Origin: Stichopus chloronotus
Taxonomy: Eukaryota > Echinodermata > Holothuroidea > Aspidochirotida > Stichopodidae
Reading direction: 5' to 3'
Assembly (NCBI GenBank): GCA_021234535.1
Contig: CM037850.1
Coordinates: 14,941,114 to 15,005,113, forward strand
DNA: 64,000 nt
Positions 11,100 through 22,799 of the stretch are shown one piece after another. The notes below the pieces were generated by a model. The model did no database searches. It had not been told where the DNA came from and saw only the letters and a list, made by a program, of their open reading frames with translations. The translations under genes were made by a program, and so were the position numbers. Position 1 is the stretch's first letter; each line of letters opens with the position of its first letter.

Positions 11100-11555
11100 G
11101 TTCAATATCATTTACAGAGCAACGTCATTTACGTCAACTAAACCTTAAACAATTAGGTAGCTCCGAACAATGGTTTCAAAGGTAGGTCTATGCCACCCCC
11201 TGGTAAAACTAAGGTTTTATCACGAAATATAAGAGATCAAAACAGTACTGCAACCCACAGCTTGAGATAAAAGTCAACAGTGATGTTCAATCTAGATTTG
11301 TCGGTACTACATAACAACTGATTGATTACTAGCACCTGGCTTGCACAGTACCTCGAATATTTACTAAAATAATTCATTTTCCGAATTCTTTGATATATTT
11401 CCTGACCAGAAAGCCAAAAGGCTTTGTAATTCCTTGTGACATGGTTATATTATAACAAACATGAATTATCCACATGGCAAGTATCAGATCAACTACATTT
11501 ATTGTTCTTGAAACACTATTTTAATAAGCCTTTAACCCAAAACGATTTTTTTTTT
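11100..11555. other. Non-coding stretch
   Basis: Nothing recognised. Confidence 0.4.
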
Positions 11556-12064
11556 GGTGACCTCAAATGACACTTGACATCCACTAAAAGCAATAGGGAT
11601 CACCTACCCAGTATGGCCAACCTACACATCAAGTATGACATCAGTCAACATCACCCTTCTGGAGATAATGTGCTTGCAAGGTTTCCACAGTTTTACCTCA
11701 GGTGACCTCAAACTACCTTGAACTCCACCAAAAACGAAAGGAGTCTTCTACTCAGTATATAAAATCCACAAATCAAGTATGACATCAGTCAAGCTTAGAC
11801 TCCTGGAGATATTGTGTTTAATTATTTTTACAGTTTAACCTATGCTGACCTCAAATGACCTTTGACCTCAACCAAAAACAATAGGGATCATCTACTCAAT
11901 ATGACCAACTTTCACACTAAGTATGAGATCAGTCATCGTTACACTTCTTGAGATATCGTGTTTACAAGCAAAGCGTCACATACACACGCACACACACGCG
12001 CACACACACACACAACATCACCATCACATAGATTCCTTGCCTGCCTTCAGCAAGGAATCAAAAA
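11556..12064 (+). mobile_element. Composite repeat: three about 144-bp units + CA microsatellite + terminal hairpin, copy 2
   Basis: Units start at 11556, 11701 and 11844, each with (G)GTGACCTCAAATGACC-like sequence followed by TTGACCTCCACCAAAAAC-like sequence, so the period is 143-145 bp. A (CA)n-rich run follows (11981-12015), then CACCATCACATA, a perfect 10-bp hairpin GATTCCTTGC...GCAAGGAATC (12031-12059) and AAAAA. Core tandem repeats, then a microsatellite, then a 3' hairpin is the plan of the pearl/Helentron-like non-autonomous elements known from molluscs; assignment to that group is inference. Confidence 0.75.
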
Positions 12065-12509
12065 TGAGAACAATGACTTGCCTACAATGATGTTTGCGAC
12101 TTTTTAAGAGACTTTTTTAAAGACATGAGAAGCGATGGTGGAGAATTTGTTTAAGGTCTTTAACTTTGTGAGAGCAAAGTGTACCCACCAATATGGCAAA
12201 TATGTGGAAAATGGTACTTATCTGATACTGTAGAAGCTGGTTGAACCACGCAGGTCTCAAAAACAAGAGTCACATGGACACCTAAAATGATATGCCATGT
12301 TTAGAGCTCTTCATCTTCCTAAGGAAGATAGGTAGTGTTTTTGATACCAGAATATGAAACTATGGAAAAATTTACCCTAGATTGGTATTTTTAGCATTAC
12401 ATCTTTATTTTCTGGGAAGTTATAAGCTCTCAAATCTGACCAAGATGGTGACCATGCAATATGGACATACAAAGAAGGGGGTTTGGATAAATTTTTAATG
12501 GGCCATAGC
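12065..12509. other. Non-coding stretch
   Basis: Nothing recognised; it may include the lost 5' part of the Penelope-like element that follows. Confidence 0.4.
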
Positions 12510-13775
12510 AAAGACAGATAAAAGCATATATGAAATAAATAGAATTTCTCCCCCCTCCACAAGCAAACTAATGGAACTCATCCTCAAAAGGAATTGTTTT
12601 GAGTTTAATAAACAGTGTATCTGCCAAAAAAATGGCTGTGCTTTGGGTAGCCAAGCTTGACCAGAAATCTGTGAAATATTTATGAACAAAATCAAAAGCA
12701 GATTATCCAAACCGATCATAGAATGCCTTTGTTACAGAAATGACACCCTATTTTTTTATGATGGAACAGTCGCATAACTCAAGAAAGTAGTGGTGATGAT
12801 GAGTGAAATTAATCATCTCCTCAAGTTCACAGTAGAAATCTCTAACTCTGAGGTCACCAAGAGAATCTCCAAAGGTCCTAAGTTTCACTCTACACGTCTA
12901 TTCAATATGAAAATTTACACCAACCTACTGAAACTTTTCAATACCTCGATAGAAACTCTGCACACCCACTTGCCACCCTTAAAGACTTTATTAAAGGAGA
13001 AGTACTCTGTAACAAGGAGACTGATTTCATCCATAAAGAGATGAATTTAAAGAGAAACTTCTTCGAAACTATGGGGGAGAAGAATTTGCCACAGCGACTA
13101 CAGGCATTTCTTTCACAAACCGTAAGCACAATCTTACCACCAAACCCACAGAAAGGGAACCATCTCTAGTTTTCAAACTGACATATACCCCACATCAAAA
13201 CCCAGCACCAAAAAAAAGACCATTCTGAAACACTAGAATTTATCATCAGAGCATTGGCTTTTATCCAGGCTGTTTCTAGACAAACCAATTCTTGCCTATA
13301 AAAGGGCCCCAAATCTAAAAGATGTACTTGTCAAACCAAGTTTCAAAGTGATGAAGAATCATTCCTCAGCCAGGACTCACACAAAGATCTATTAAATGTA
13401 CTCATAGCTGCACTCTGAGCTTATACTCATTTACATACACTGAAAAACACATATTGTCTAAACTTTGCGACACATATATGCCTAAATATATAAAATATTA
13501 TGAGCCTAATACATCTGATGACTCTCCTCCACAATTGAGTATGAGAGCAGAAACCAGTCTAGTTGGGCATAAGAACCACTACTCTGTCATATTACTGTTT
13601 AACAGTACGTCAATTCTACCACTTAAAAGTACATCATTTTAAAATCCTGAAAATGTTTCACCAAGGGCACATGCAACAAGCTCATGTTTTACCCGCGCAT
13701 TTCCCTTATAAAATTTCCAATCGGGTTCTAAATTGCTTGGTTGCATTAAATAGTGTTCAACTGCCCACTGTCAAG
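12510..13775 (+). mobile_element. Penelope-like element, inactive copy
   Basis: The DNA aligns with 58470-59675 almost throughout, including the 3' end (...AAATAGTGTTCAACTGCC against AGATAGTGTTCAACCGCC). Recognisable RT pieces: LMELILKRNCFEFNK-type sequence at 12570-12610, HLLKFTVEISNSEVT (12810-12855), and the block that in the sister copy reads YVRLCNNETDFIH. The catalytic YxDD reads YRND at 12733-12744 (Asp to Asn). Stops and frameshifts are frequent (for example TAA after the FFYDGTVA box). The 5' RT region is missing. No GIY-YIG domain is seen. Dead. Confidence 0.87.
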
Positions 13776-16700
13776 TTTTCTTCTCAAATTTCATTTCCAA
13801 AATGGCTTGAAATTTTGACCAAAAATTTTTGGTATGTCCTATGATCTGCTACTTAAACAGCACTAGGGAATTTTTCAGTAAAATCTGAGTTGGTGCCCAA
13901 CCAAGACTGTCTTAAAATTTGTAGAATTGGCAGAGAGAATGGCCCTGTAAAATACGCATCTCTCAAAAATTAAAATGCATGACATGAAATGTTGAAGAAT
14001 AACAGTGTAAAACAAAATCAATGTAATATGTTGACAGCTTACATAACTTGCAATGAGGAGTAAAGGGGAATATTGTGAACTGAAATGTTTCAGTTTGGTA
14101 GAAACACAGGGACAGTGATTTAGCAGTGGAACAGGAGCCAACTGCCCCATAATCTATATTGCTAATCATCACCTACGACTGACGGCATCCCTTAGCTGGC
14201 TACCACTGATGCATTATGGGATATAAAAAGTAAAAATGCTCCTTTAGTTGTTTGGATATGACACTACATGCCTTGAAAATATAATTGAAAATACAAGTTT
14301 TCAGTACATTTACCGTCCTTAATTGGTCAATGCAGGGTTGGAAAACCTTGCGAACCTGGTTCACGGGAAATCCGCGACGCTCGTGGGAAATCCTGCATGT
14401 CGGGACACATTTTTTTTTTAAAGAAAAAAGAAACAGGGAAAAAAATTGGGAAATCTTCAGAGCAACAAAAATAAATGAGGGAGAACAGGGGAAATGTCAA
14501 AAAAATATTGAAAAGAAGATCTGCTGATCGTTATTGCTTACGATACTCACATAGGCAAATAGTGCAGGTTATCTCTATGCTCTATGCCTAACCACCATGT
14601 CCAGTATATCCACAACGACCACACAAGTTACCAGAAATTATCGCCAGTTTACTTATAGGCACACTTCAGCTGCCCTACATACCCTTTGGACCCAAGTGTC
14701 CACAGATGATTCGCGCAGAGTTCGTGCACAATTTAATTTTCGTCAGTTTTAGTTTTTTTTTTTTCTGAACTCAGCACAACAGATTCTCTGTGCAATTAAC
14801 GAGAACGGAGTGCTTGCAAAGGTACATATGTATACAGCATACATACAGTACATAGCGGAGAAAACAGACCCACACGGAATGGCTTGATCTTTGTACCTTC
14901 TTTACAGTCTTACACCCAGATGCAATGGTAGCACCAAACACCTTTCTGGAAAATATAAGGTTACACGCAGTAAAAAAATTGCCTCGATTAAACCATTTTG
15001 AAATATGGGAGAGAGGACTTTCATTTTTATCTCAAATTTCTACTGCCTGTTAATGGTCACATTTATCAAGGGTAAAAAAGTTTGGTACAAATGTCGTGGC
15101 CGCAACAGGTGGCTGAATTTTAGTATTAAATATGCGAAAAATGTTACAGGTGTTTTGTGTGAGGTTTAGGTTGGGGTTAACATCCAGACACCAAATTACA
15201 AGTCGTCAAATAAATGAGAAAATTTTCAACACTGAAAGGGTAAAAGCATAAAGAGAAATGGATGTTTCGAAAAGTGAAGCGAGCCAACCAAGAAGCGACT
15301 TAGGAGGAAGGGAATATGCGAGTGGCAATATTCGTGAATGCAAAGAAATTGCCTCCTATAACTTAATGTTTGAATAAACTGTGAAATGAGCTATTTTATG
15401 TAAGATACAGACATTACCATTTTGGGACAGGTATTGACATTTTTGTAGTGAAAAACTTTTCATGGAAACATGTCAGGATTTTCCTAGGTCAAACGCCCAG
15501 AGCTGTTCGTAGTATACAGCTTGCAGTTGATAGTGTGTAGTGGTCTATGATTCTGTCCAACGTTACCACACGAAATTTTCGTTTTATTACTTGCCAGGGG
15601 ACAGATGTAAAGCTTTTAAGTGAAGAATGCCACAATCAAGACATTTATTCTAGGCCTTTTGCATGTCTATATAGCCTAATATCGGGCTCAAATTTCACTC
15701 CTTTCTAACATTTTGTAAGTAACACTTCTTCACATTTAAAAGGTACCGAATATTGCAACAACGTAAGTAGCCGGACGTTAAGCTTTCATGATTGATTTTT
15801 CAAATATTGCATGAGTTTTTCAGTTATATTTTTGTGTTCAACTGCACAATTTTACCCCTTCGATGTGCTACGAACGCCGATCTTCCAGGGGATTTGCCCC
15901 CTGAACCCCCACAAGGGGTTCCACCCCTACACAAATGTCAGCAGAAAGTCGGTAGATCTTCTATCATGTTCACAGGAAATTTAGCAAGGTTTTTCAACCT
16001 TGGGCCTAGGTATTGGACTAGGCCTGTTTTGTAATTTCGTAGAATGGCTGCAAACTATACAACATTTTTTCCCACAAAATCCCATTTGATGACACTCAAA
16101 ACAGAGATAATAAGATTCGTTGCACACAACAGTAGTGATCAGTTAGCAGTTTTTGGTGAATTTAGTAGTTAGGCCTAGTTGTACAGTAACTGAGGCATAA
16201 TTGTAGCATAATAGTCCCTAGCCCTTGAACTGGGCTGGGCATTATGTTACACTCCACCTCACACAAATTTTTTACATCCAATTATGCATTGCTATGAAAT
16301 ACCCTCAAAATTTATGAAAACGATTCATACAGTAGCCCGCTTTCCTTACAACTGAATGATACATAAGCCTATATATCTTAACTAGGCTACAAGATTACCC
16401 ATAAGACTAATTTTGGTGACCATTTCAAGCATGAAACAGTTAAATTCTGCATCATTCACTCACTCAAAGTCTTGAACCCTATGGCGTAACGTTAGAGCTG
16501 CGTACTGACTTGGCCTAGTGTTACGTTCAGTTTTTCGAGTCAAAATTAATTCATTTCCTCGTATGAGTTTGGTGAAAAACTTAAGCAGAAAGCTGGATGC
16601 TGTGCCAGAGATTGTTTCTGTGAAATTTGATATGAAAACATAACTATTTGTGAACGTGAGAGATAACGACCCTGGGTGGGGTCGGCTGATGGTTAAAACT

Positions 16701-18139
16701 TTGCATTACCGCTGGTGGCGCAAGGGCTGTGATGTGGAGTAGGGTTAGCTGAGGCCATGTAACGTAAGTCACAGCCCTGTTCAAGGACGATATAAGTAGT
16801 AGGCCCTTTCCATATAAGATGTTGTATTTTGAAACACAGAAACATTTTACAATTTTAATTTGATAAACGCAGTGCAAATGTGCAGTGTGAATGTAAGAAT
16901 TCATATTAGACTCCTAGAGCGAAGTATACTGCAAGTAAACGCAAAGTTAAGTTACCCTACCTAGGCCGTGTCCGGAACCCTCAAGCAATCTGTGAAAGTA
17001 TGGCGCGTGAGGACCCGTTCCACGAAATGTGACTGCGTTGCATAGCCAATTCGCAAATCGCATACACAATGCAGAGTACCGCAGCTGTCGGGTTTTCCTT
17101 ATTTCTGTGGGTTTTCCCCGTTAACCTAATTCTACGGTGCCACCGCAGAAACGTCAGAATTTCAGCCCTGGCTCTCGCATTATCTTGAGGGGCTTCGCTC
17201 AGATGAATTGTTAATTCCAATTAATAAATAATAATTACGAATAATTCATAATTACGAACTAATAATTCGAGGGCAGTATACAACAAAGTAGTGACAGTCA
17301 GGGCAAGTCGTAGACTCTGTAGAGTTTGCTTGGGCTGGAAAGTTTCTGTTCCTAATCTTGGAACCGCCACCTCTGAAGGAACATCCATATATTTACAGTA
17401 CTGCTCTTCCTGAAGAGTTTTTACTCCTCTCATTGATCGCTGCCCTCGCAGACTCTGGACACTCGTTTTAATTATGCACACAACTTTTAACTAAAACCAT
17501 TGTTTGTCGCTACCGAAATCGGTAGAAGCCAATCACGGCCATCGTGAGAAATGATGGGAGTGATGATGAGGAAAGGAACTACGACTGATTAGTTACGTAA
17601 CTATCATTGTAATATTCTACTCTCCTTCAACTGTTTTAGGTCTCTCTTAGCGATATCCTATTTCTGCCGTAGGCAAATCTGGTGAAAGGGTGAAAGTTAG
17701 CGTAGGTACCGTTATTTTCTCTCATTGTTCGATCGCTGCTATTGGCTCATTTCATGAGACCAACGCGTAGTATTTTAATACAGTATGTATTAACGGTAAC
17801 GTCAAACGTGACTATTCATTTGTACATATAATTATATCGAGTGTCCAAAGTCTTTCCGGCGGACGGACGGACGGCGGTCACAGGGAAACGCGATTACTAG
17901 ATGAGTACTTATCTTCGGTTAGGTATAAGTAGGCTGCAGCTCAAATTGTGAGGAATGTATCAAAGGAGAAGAATTCATTTTGCGAGACTTTGCAAAGTCA
18001 GTACACAAGTCGCGACCCCAAAATATGTCAGAATGACGACAGCAGGGAAATGTGAATTACCAGTTGGAATTTTTCATATTTCAGTCTAGCACATTTTATG
18101 ACATCAAAAGAAGGCCAAAGGATTATTAATTCGAATTAT
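13776..18139. other. Long non-coding region
   Basis: About 4.4 kb with only short, unsupported open frames. Landmarks: a GC-rich, partly self-complementary stretch (CAGGGGATTTGCCCCC then CACAAGGGGTTCCACCCC, 15886-15930), and AT-rich blocks with TTGTTAATT/AATTATTAATT at 17205-17275 and 18120-18165 that are partly complementary. I see no splice-supported exon. Confidence 0.45.
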
Positions 18140-18545
18140 TAATTATGAATTGTTAATTACACCCAAACTAATATTGAGGAACACATTATGCAAACCAAAA
18201 CACAGGCTAGCTACCTGCCTGCTGACTCTGTTCAAGTGAATTGTTAAGTTTTGTCTGCATGAATTCCGTACTCAAGCATGTATTGGGGGTCTCATGCACA
18301 TTATCCCAGATACCGAAGTCTGAGAATGCGCTTTAGCATAGGAAAATAACCTAAATTTTCTGTGCATAAAACCCTCAATCAGGTGTTGGGGGTCTCGCAC
18401 ACATTATGCAAATCCAAACACACCAGCGTGCATACTCTATTTAAGTTAAGAAATGGTTAAATTTCATCTGCATAAAAACCCCAAGCTAGTACTGGGGTTC
18501 TCGCACACATTATGCAAACCGGCAAACATGCCAGCCTGAGCATGC
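18140..18545 (+). repeat. About 105-bp satellite, left part
   Basis: The marker CACATTATGCAAACC recurs near 18184, 18298, 18402 and 18507, so the unit is 104-114 bp. A typical unit carries GCATGAAACCCCAAGC..., TATTGGGGGTCTCGCACAC, ATTATGCAAACC and a CTCT-TTCAAGTT block. The array resumes at 21536 after the LINE. Confidence 0.85.
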
Positions 18546-21535
18546 TTTGAAGTTTGAAGTTTATTTTCTACAACCATTGTAACATAATATAAAGTACATA
18601 GATGACATTCCAATTGGTACAGAAATTCATGATAAAATAGCATAAAGAAGGAATGACAAGGTATTCATAGCTTAACAAAATAATAATTTAGAGAAAATAG
18701 TGCAAGTGTAATGGTTTGTAGAGGAACCAGAAATAAGTAGAAACTTTTCGAGCCTGGTCCCTTTCTTAAAGACTAAACACAAAAACACTAAAGGAAGGAG
18801 GAAAGAATAGGAAATGACACACGGAGAAGGTAGCGTTAAAGGTGGAAAAGTAACCTGTTATTTTGAGTTGTTGTTCAATAAGTAATATTTCAGCTTCTTT
18901 TTGAATGTTTGCACATTTTGGGTTTCTGTTATATCTGGAGGTAAAGAATTCCAAAATTGTACACCAGTGCTTCTTAACTGAGAATGGGCAAGTTTTGTTC
19001 TGACATATGGTTGATTCAAAAGGTGTTTTGATCTAGTGTTATAGTTATGAAAACTTGAGTTATAAGTATAAAAATTGTCAAATGGTGATGGAAGAATTCC
19101 ATTACGAGATTTGAACACAAAAATGCCAAGCTGATATTTATAAAGGTCATAAATTGAACGTATACTTAAGTTCCTGAAAAGGGGAAGACTACATGCTCTG
19201 TACGGTGCGTGACATATGTTTCTAACAGCTCGCTTTTGAATCTTAAACAAATTACTTAGTGACGTTACGTTGCTATTACCCCAAAGTAGAAGACTGTAAT
19301 TAATATGAGGAAGGATAAGGGCATTATACAACAGTAGAAGTGTATGCGTAGGTAAAAAATGCTTAAGTCTGTTAATAATACCATTCGATCTGGAGACTCT
19401 ACTACTTACTACAGATAAATGTTCTTTCCAGGTTAACTTTCGATCAATTGTAATACCCAAGAACTTTGCATGATCTGATGTTTTAACTTCATGACCATCT
19501 AGCGATACACTTACGTTACTTGTGTCATTGATCCTATTATCAAATATTATAAGCTTTGCCTTGAGAATGTTAAGTGATAATCTATTTGATCTCAGCCATT
19601 CGGATACTAATGAAAATTCATATGAAATGTCAGTAAGTACTTGATCTAAGTTGGTATTTTGAAGAAAAACTGTAGTATCATCTGCAAATAAAATAAAGCT
19701 TAATTTTTCAGAAGGCTTATAAATATCGTTTATATAAAATGAAAAGTAACGGTCCTAGTATTGAGCCCTGGGGAACACCAATATTACATACTTTGCGATG
19801 AGATAAGGAGTGATTAAACTGGACATAATTACACCTGTCACGTAAATAATTCCGAAACCAGTCAAATGCAACACCACGTACACCATAAGCAAATAATTTA
19901 TTCATTAAAATATTGTGATCAATTTTGTGGAAAGCCTTGGATAGGTCTATGAAGACACCGGCCGTCGTAAGCTTACTGTCTAATCCCTGGGAAATTTTAT
20001 CTACAAGACTTACTGCAGCCATATAGGTAGAATGATTACTACGAAAACCATATTGATTGGAATAAAGTAAATTATGTTTCGTGATAAATTTGTATAATCG
20101 GTTATAAACTAAACGTTCAATAACTTTAGAAATTGAAGGTAAAAGTGAAATAGGCCTATCATTTGAGAAAATCTTAGAATCACCAGATTTAAATATTGGT
20201 ACAATCTTAGCAGTCTTAAGTTCCGAAGGGAATACACCTTTTGTAAAAGATAAGTTATGTGAGTGAGTGGCATAGAGACAATGTCTACAGCACTCTTAAG
20301 AATATCATTTGTAATATTGTCGTACCCAGAACTTTTTCCACTCTTAAGTTTGAGAATAATTGACCTTACTTCATGCACATCGGTAGGGAACAAGACAAAG
20401 GAATTTATGACAGTAGTATCCATGTATCCTAGAGGGGAACTTTTGCCAGCAGGTAAGTTGTCAGCTAGATTCTTTGCAACGGAAGAAAAATAGTCATTAA
20501 AACAATGAGCAATATCCTTTTCATTGGTAACCAACCCATCTGCACCCTCATACACATTACTACACTCTTTTGTATTATTTTTACGAAGAAGATTATTATT
20601 AATCTTCCACAATCGAGTAGTGTCTCCTTTAGAATCTTTAATTAAATTACAGTAATGCATCTTTTTTGCACACACAATTGATTTCGTTAGAATATTTTTG
20701 TACTTGACATACTGTAATTTTCTAGCTGCAGTAGGATTATGCTTGTATCTAGTATATAGTTTATTCTTACGCTTAACTGAGTTCAATATCCCTTTTGTCA
20801 TCCAAGGAGATTTCTGGAGATTAATTTTTGGTTTTACTTTTGTCAGAGGACAACATTGACTGAATGTTTGTATCAAAAAATTGCTAAAATTTCTGTAAGA
20901 TGATTGTACGTCTTGATCATTGCTTACAATAGACCAGTCAATTTTACTCAGGTAAAACCATGTGATTAATATTTCTACGGCTGGTATTATTCTTAAAAAT
21001 AGGACGAGTTGGTTCCTTTACAGTCTTGTTATTAATGATGCAAAAAATTGGATAATGGTCAGATAAATCATCTACCAGAAACACCACTTTCCAGACCCAC
21101 ATACGTGTTATTAGTAAATATATTGTCAATTAAAGATGAGGTAGAGCTCGTTGTTCTTGTCGGTTTGTCTATTAAAGGATGAAAAGAATACATTGCTAAT
21201 GTGTTGAGAAAGTACTGGATTTCATGAGAATCATTAGCTTTAAGAAGGTCAATGTTGAAATCTCCTGCAAGAAAAACGTTCTTATTTTCAATGTTTATTC
21301 TTTCTAAGCAGATATTTAACTCATCAACAAAAACATTCGTTTGACCACCAGGCGGTCTGTAGACAACGCCAACTATAGTATTTCGGCAAGTTAAACTTTC
21401 GAGTTCAATAAAGAGAGATTCAGCATAAACATTATTAAAAGTACTTAAGTCAGGTCGCATCTTTATGTTTAAAGTTTCTTTGGCATAGATAGCAACACCA
21501 CCCCCTCGTTTGTCCGATCTGTTTTTACTTTCTCT
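18546..21535 (-). mobile_element. Jockey/CR1-superfamily LINE, 5'-truncated, inserted in satellite
   Basis: Reading from 21535 downward, the element enters inside an APE endonuclease and continues through RT to a full C-terminal region. The 3' end at about 18546 shows tandem TTTGAAG copies (plus strand) rather than poly-A. Flanking satellite fits together across the insertion (...GCATGC | TCTGTTCAAG...), giving a clean inference of insertion into a satellite unit; no unambiguous target duplication. Because the 5' end lies inside the endonuclease ORF, it is a typical 5'-truncated copy of about 3 kb. Confidence 0.9.
18858..21535 (-). pseudogene. LINE endonuclease/reverse transcriptase ORF, frameshifted
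   Basis: Domains in order on the minus strand: endonuclease (KRGGGVAIYAKE, VVYRPPGG, FLAGDFNIDLLK, SLIDNIFTNN, LSDHYPIF; 21530-20950); linker (SPWMTKGILNSVKRKNKLY); RT with GKSSGYDNIT, FPSELKTAKIVPIF, GFRSNHSTYMAA, VFIDLSKAFHKIDHNIL, GVPQGSILGPLLF, and the catalytic FADD at 19677-19688; and the C-terminal block (LGITIDRKLTWKEHL to LKYYLLNNN). Single-base frameshifts occur near 21090, 20945, 20250 and 19740. The last 200 codons (19460-18858) are intact. All catalytic landmarks survive, so decay is moderate. Confidence 0.92.
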
Positions 21536-22000
21536 GTTCAAGTGAAAAGCAACTACATTTGTCTGTCTGCGTGAACCCCCTAAACAGGTATTAGGGGCCC
21601 CATGCACATTATGAACACCCCCATACACAACAACCTGTATACTCTCTTGAAATTGAGAAAATGTTTAAATTTTATGTGCATGAAACCTCAAGCATATGTT
21701 GGGGACATATATGCAAATTCAAACACACTAGTATGCATACTTTCTTCAAGTTCTATTTGCATGAAACCTTCAAACAGGTATTGGTTACCTCGTGCACAAA
21801 CCCAAACACAACCGTACGCTGACTCTAGTTGTTAGTTAAATGTTTGAACATGAAACCCCGAAGGACATACTAGGGACCTTGTGCCTATCTTACAAAGCTC
21901 AAAACACTAGCCCCTGAACTCTTGTAAAAGTAAGGAATTGATTAGATTTTATCCTAATGAAACCTCCAAGCAGGGACTTTTGGTCTGCAGTATATATTGA
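21536..22000 (+). repeat. About 105-bp satellite, right part
   Basis: The unit seen before 18546 continues: CTCTGTTCAAGTGAA, CATGAAACC(T/C)(C)AAGCA, GCACATTATGAACACC (21604), ACATATATGCAAATTC (21706), CGTGCACAAACCCAAAC (21791). Units become more diverged towards 22000. Confidence 0.82.
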
Positions 22001-22329
22001 TCCAGTCCTAATAAGGCACTAGCCCGTGGATTAAAGTAAAAATATATTAGCTATAAGTACTTACTGTAGGCCTTGATTCTTTTGGTGTAGGTGCATCTTA
22101 CCACCAAAGAGGTTCTCATTGTGACAAAAATGTGGTAGATCACAAAATGCCGGCACTATTGTAAGCACTCTTTCTACTTGAAAAACCTAAGTGTACCTTG
22201 TTAATGTGTCATTAAACTAATCTGTTTTGTGTTTTTAGATCTCTTAAGTTTGGTGGCAGTTCAAGTAGGATTGTACGAATGTGAGTGGTATGTAACCCAC
22301 TACAAGGATAATACCATTCATACAAATTG

Positions 22330-22615
22330 ATGTTGAATCATAAAAAGGCTCATCTATATGCTGCTTTCCATATCGGACGCCGTAAATACTCCATCATTGG
22401 CTTTTTTCCAGTGGGATCCACCTGAGGTATGCCACATAAGGAACTGCTAGCCTTGAGGGATCCAGGCATATCATACATTGTCCATATGGTTTGTCTGCAT
22501 TCTTCAGTAAAGTGGCGAAAACAAACTTCCACATCACTATTATTGAGACTTAGAGAGTATCCGCACAGAGTTGGTAACTGTTCAGTTGTGACAGCTCTTT
22601 CGATTCGTGTCTTGG
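22330..22615 (-). other. Unrecognised coding-like segment
   Basis: A minus-strand frame stays open for about 90 codons, from just after a TAA near 22615 to a TAG near 22350. It contains ERAVTTEQLPTLCGYSLSLNN, then CFRHFTEECRQTIW and VDPTGKKPMMEYLRR. Composition looks protein-like, but I do not recognise a domain and no convincing splice sites flank it. It could be a transposase or gene fragment. Confidence 0.25.
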
Positions 22616-22799
22616 CTATTTACTGTTTTTCTGCTCTATTAAACTGCCTGTCTTGCCATCCTTGTGCTTATCATGTTGATATTATTTTTATATTTATCTT
22701 TGTCTTTTACACTTTTCATTGTTTCAACACCTTGCAACATCTCAAGAAAGAAGAGGTGCTTGAACTTCAAAGTTGGTGTGTTGAAAGTCCATTGTGAGT

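Noticed and set aside
17205..18165. Possible terminal inverted repeats (TTGTTAATT / AATTATTAATT blocks) of a 950-bp element
   Set aside because: The blocks are AT-rich and match only partially; no target duplication.
18184..21800. Regularly spaced repeats as a CRISPR-like array
   Set aside because: Units are tandem satellite copies without unique spacers, in a eukaryotic context and without cas genes.
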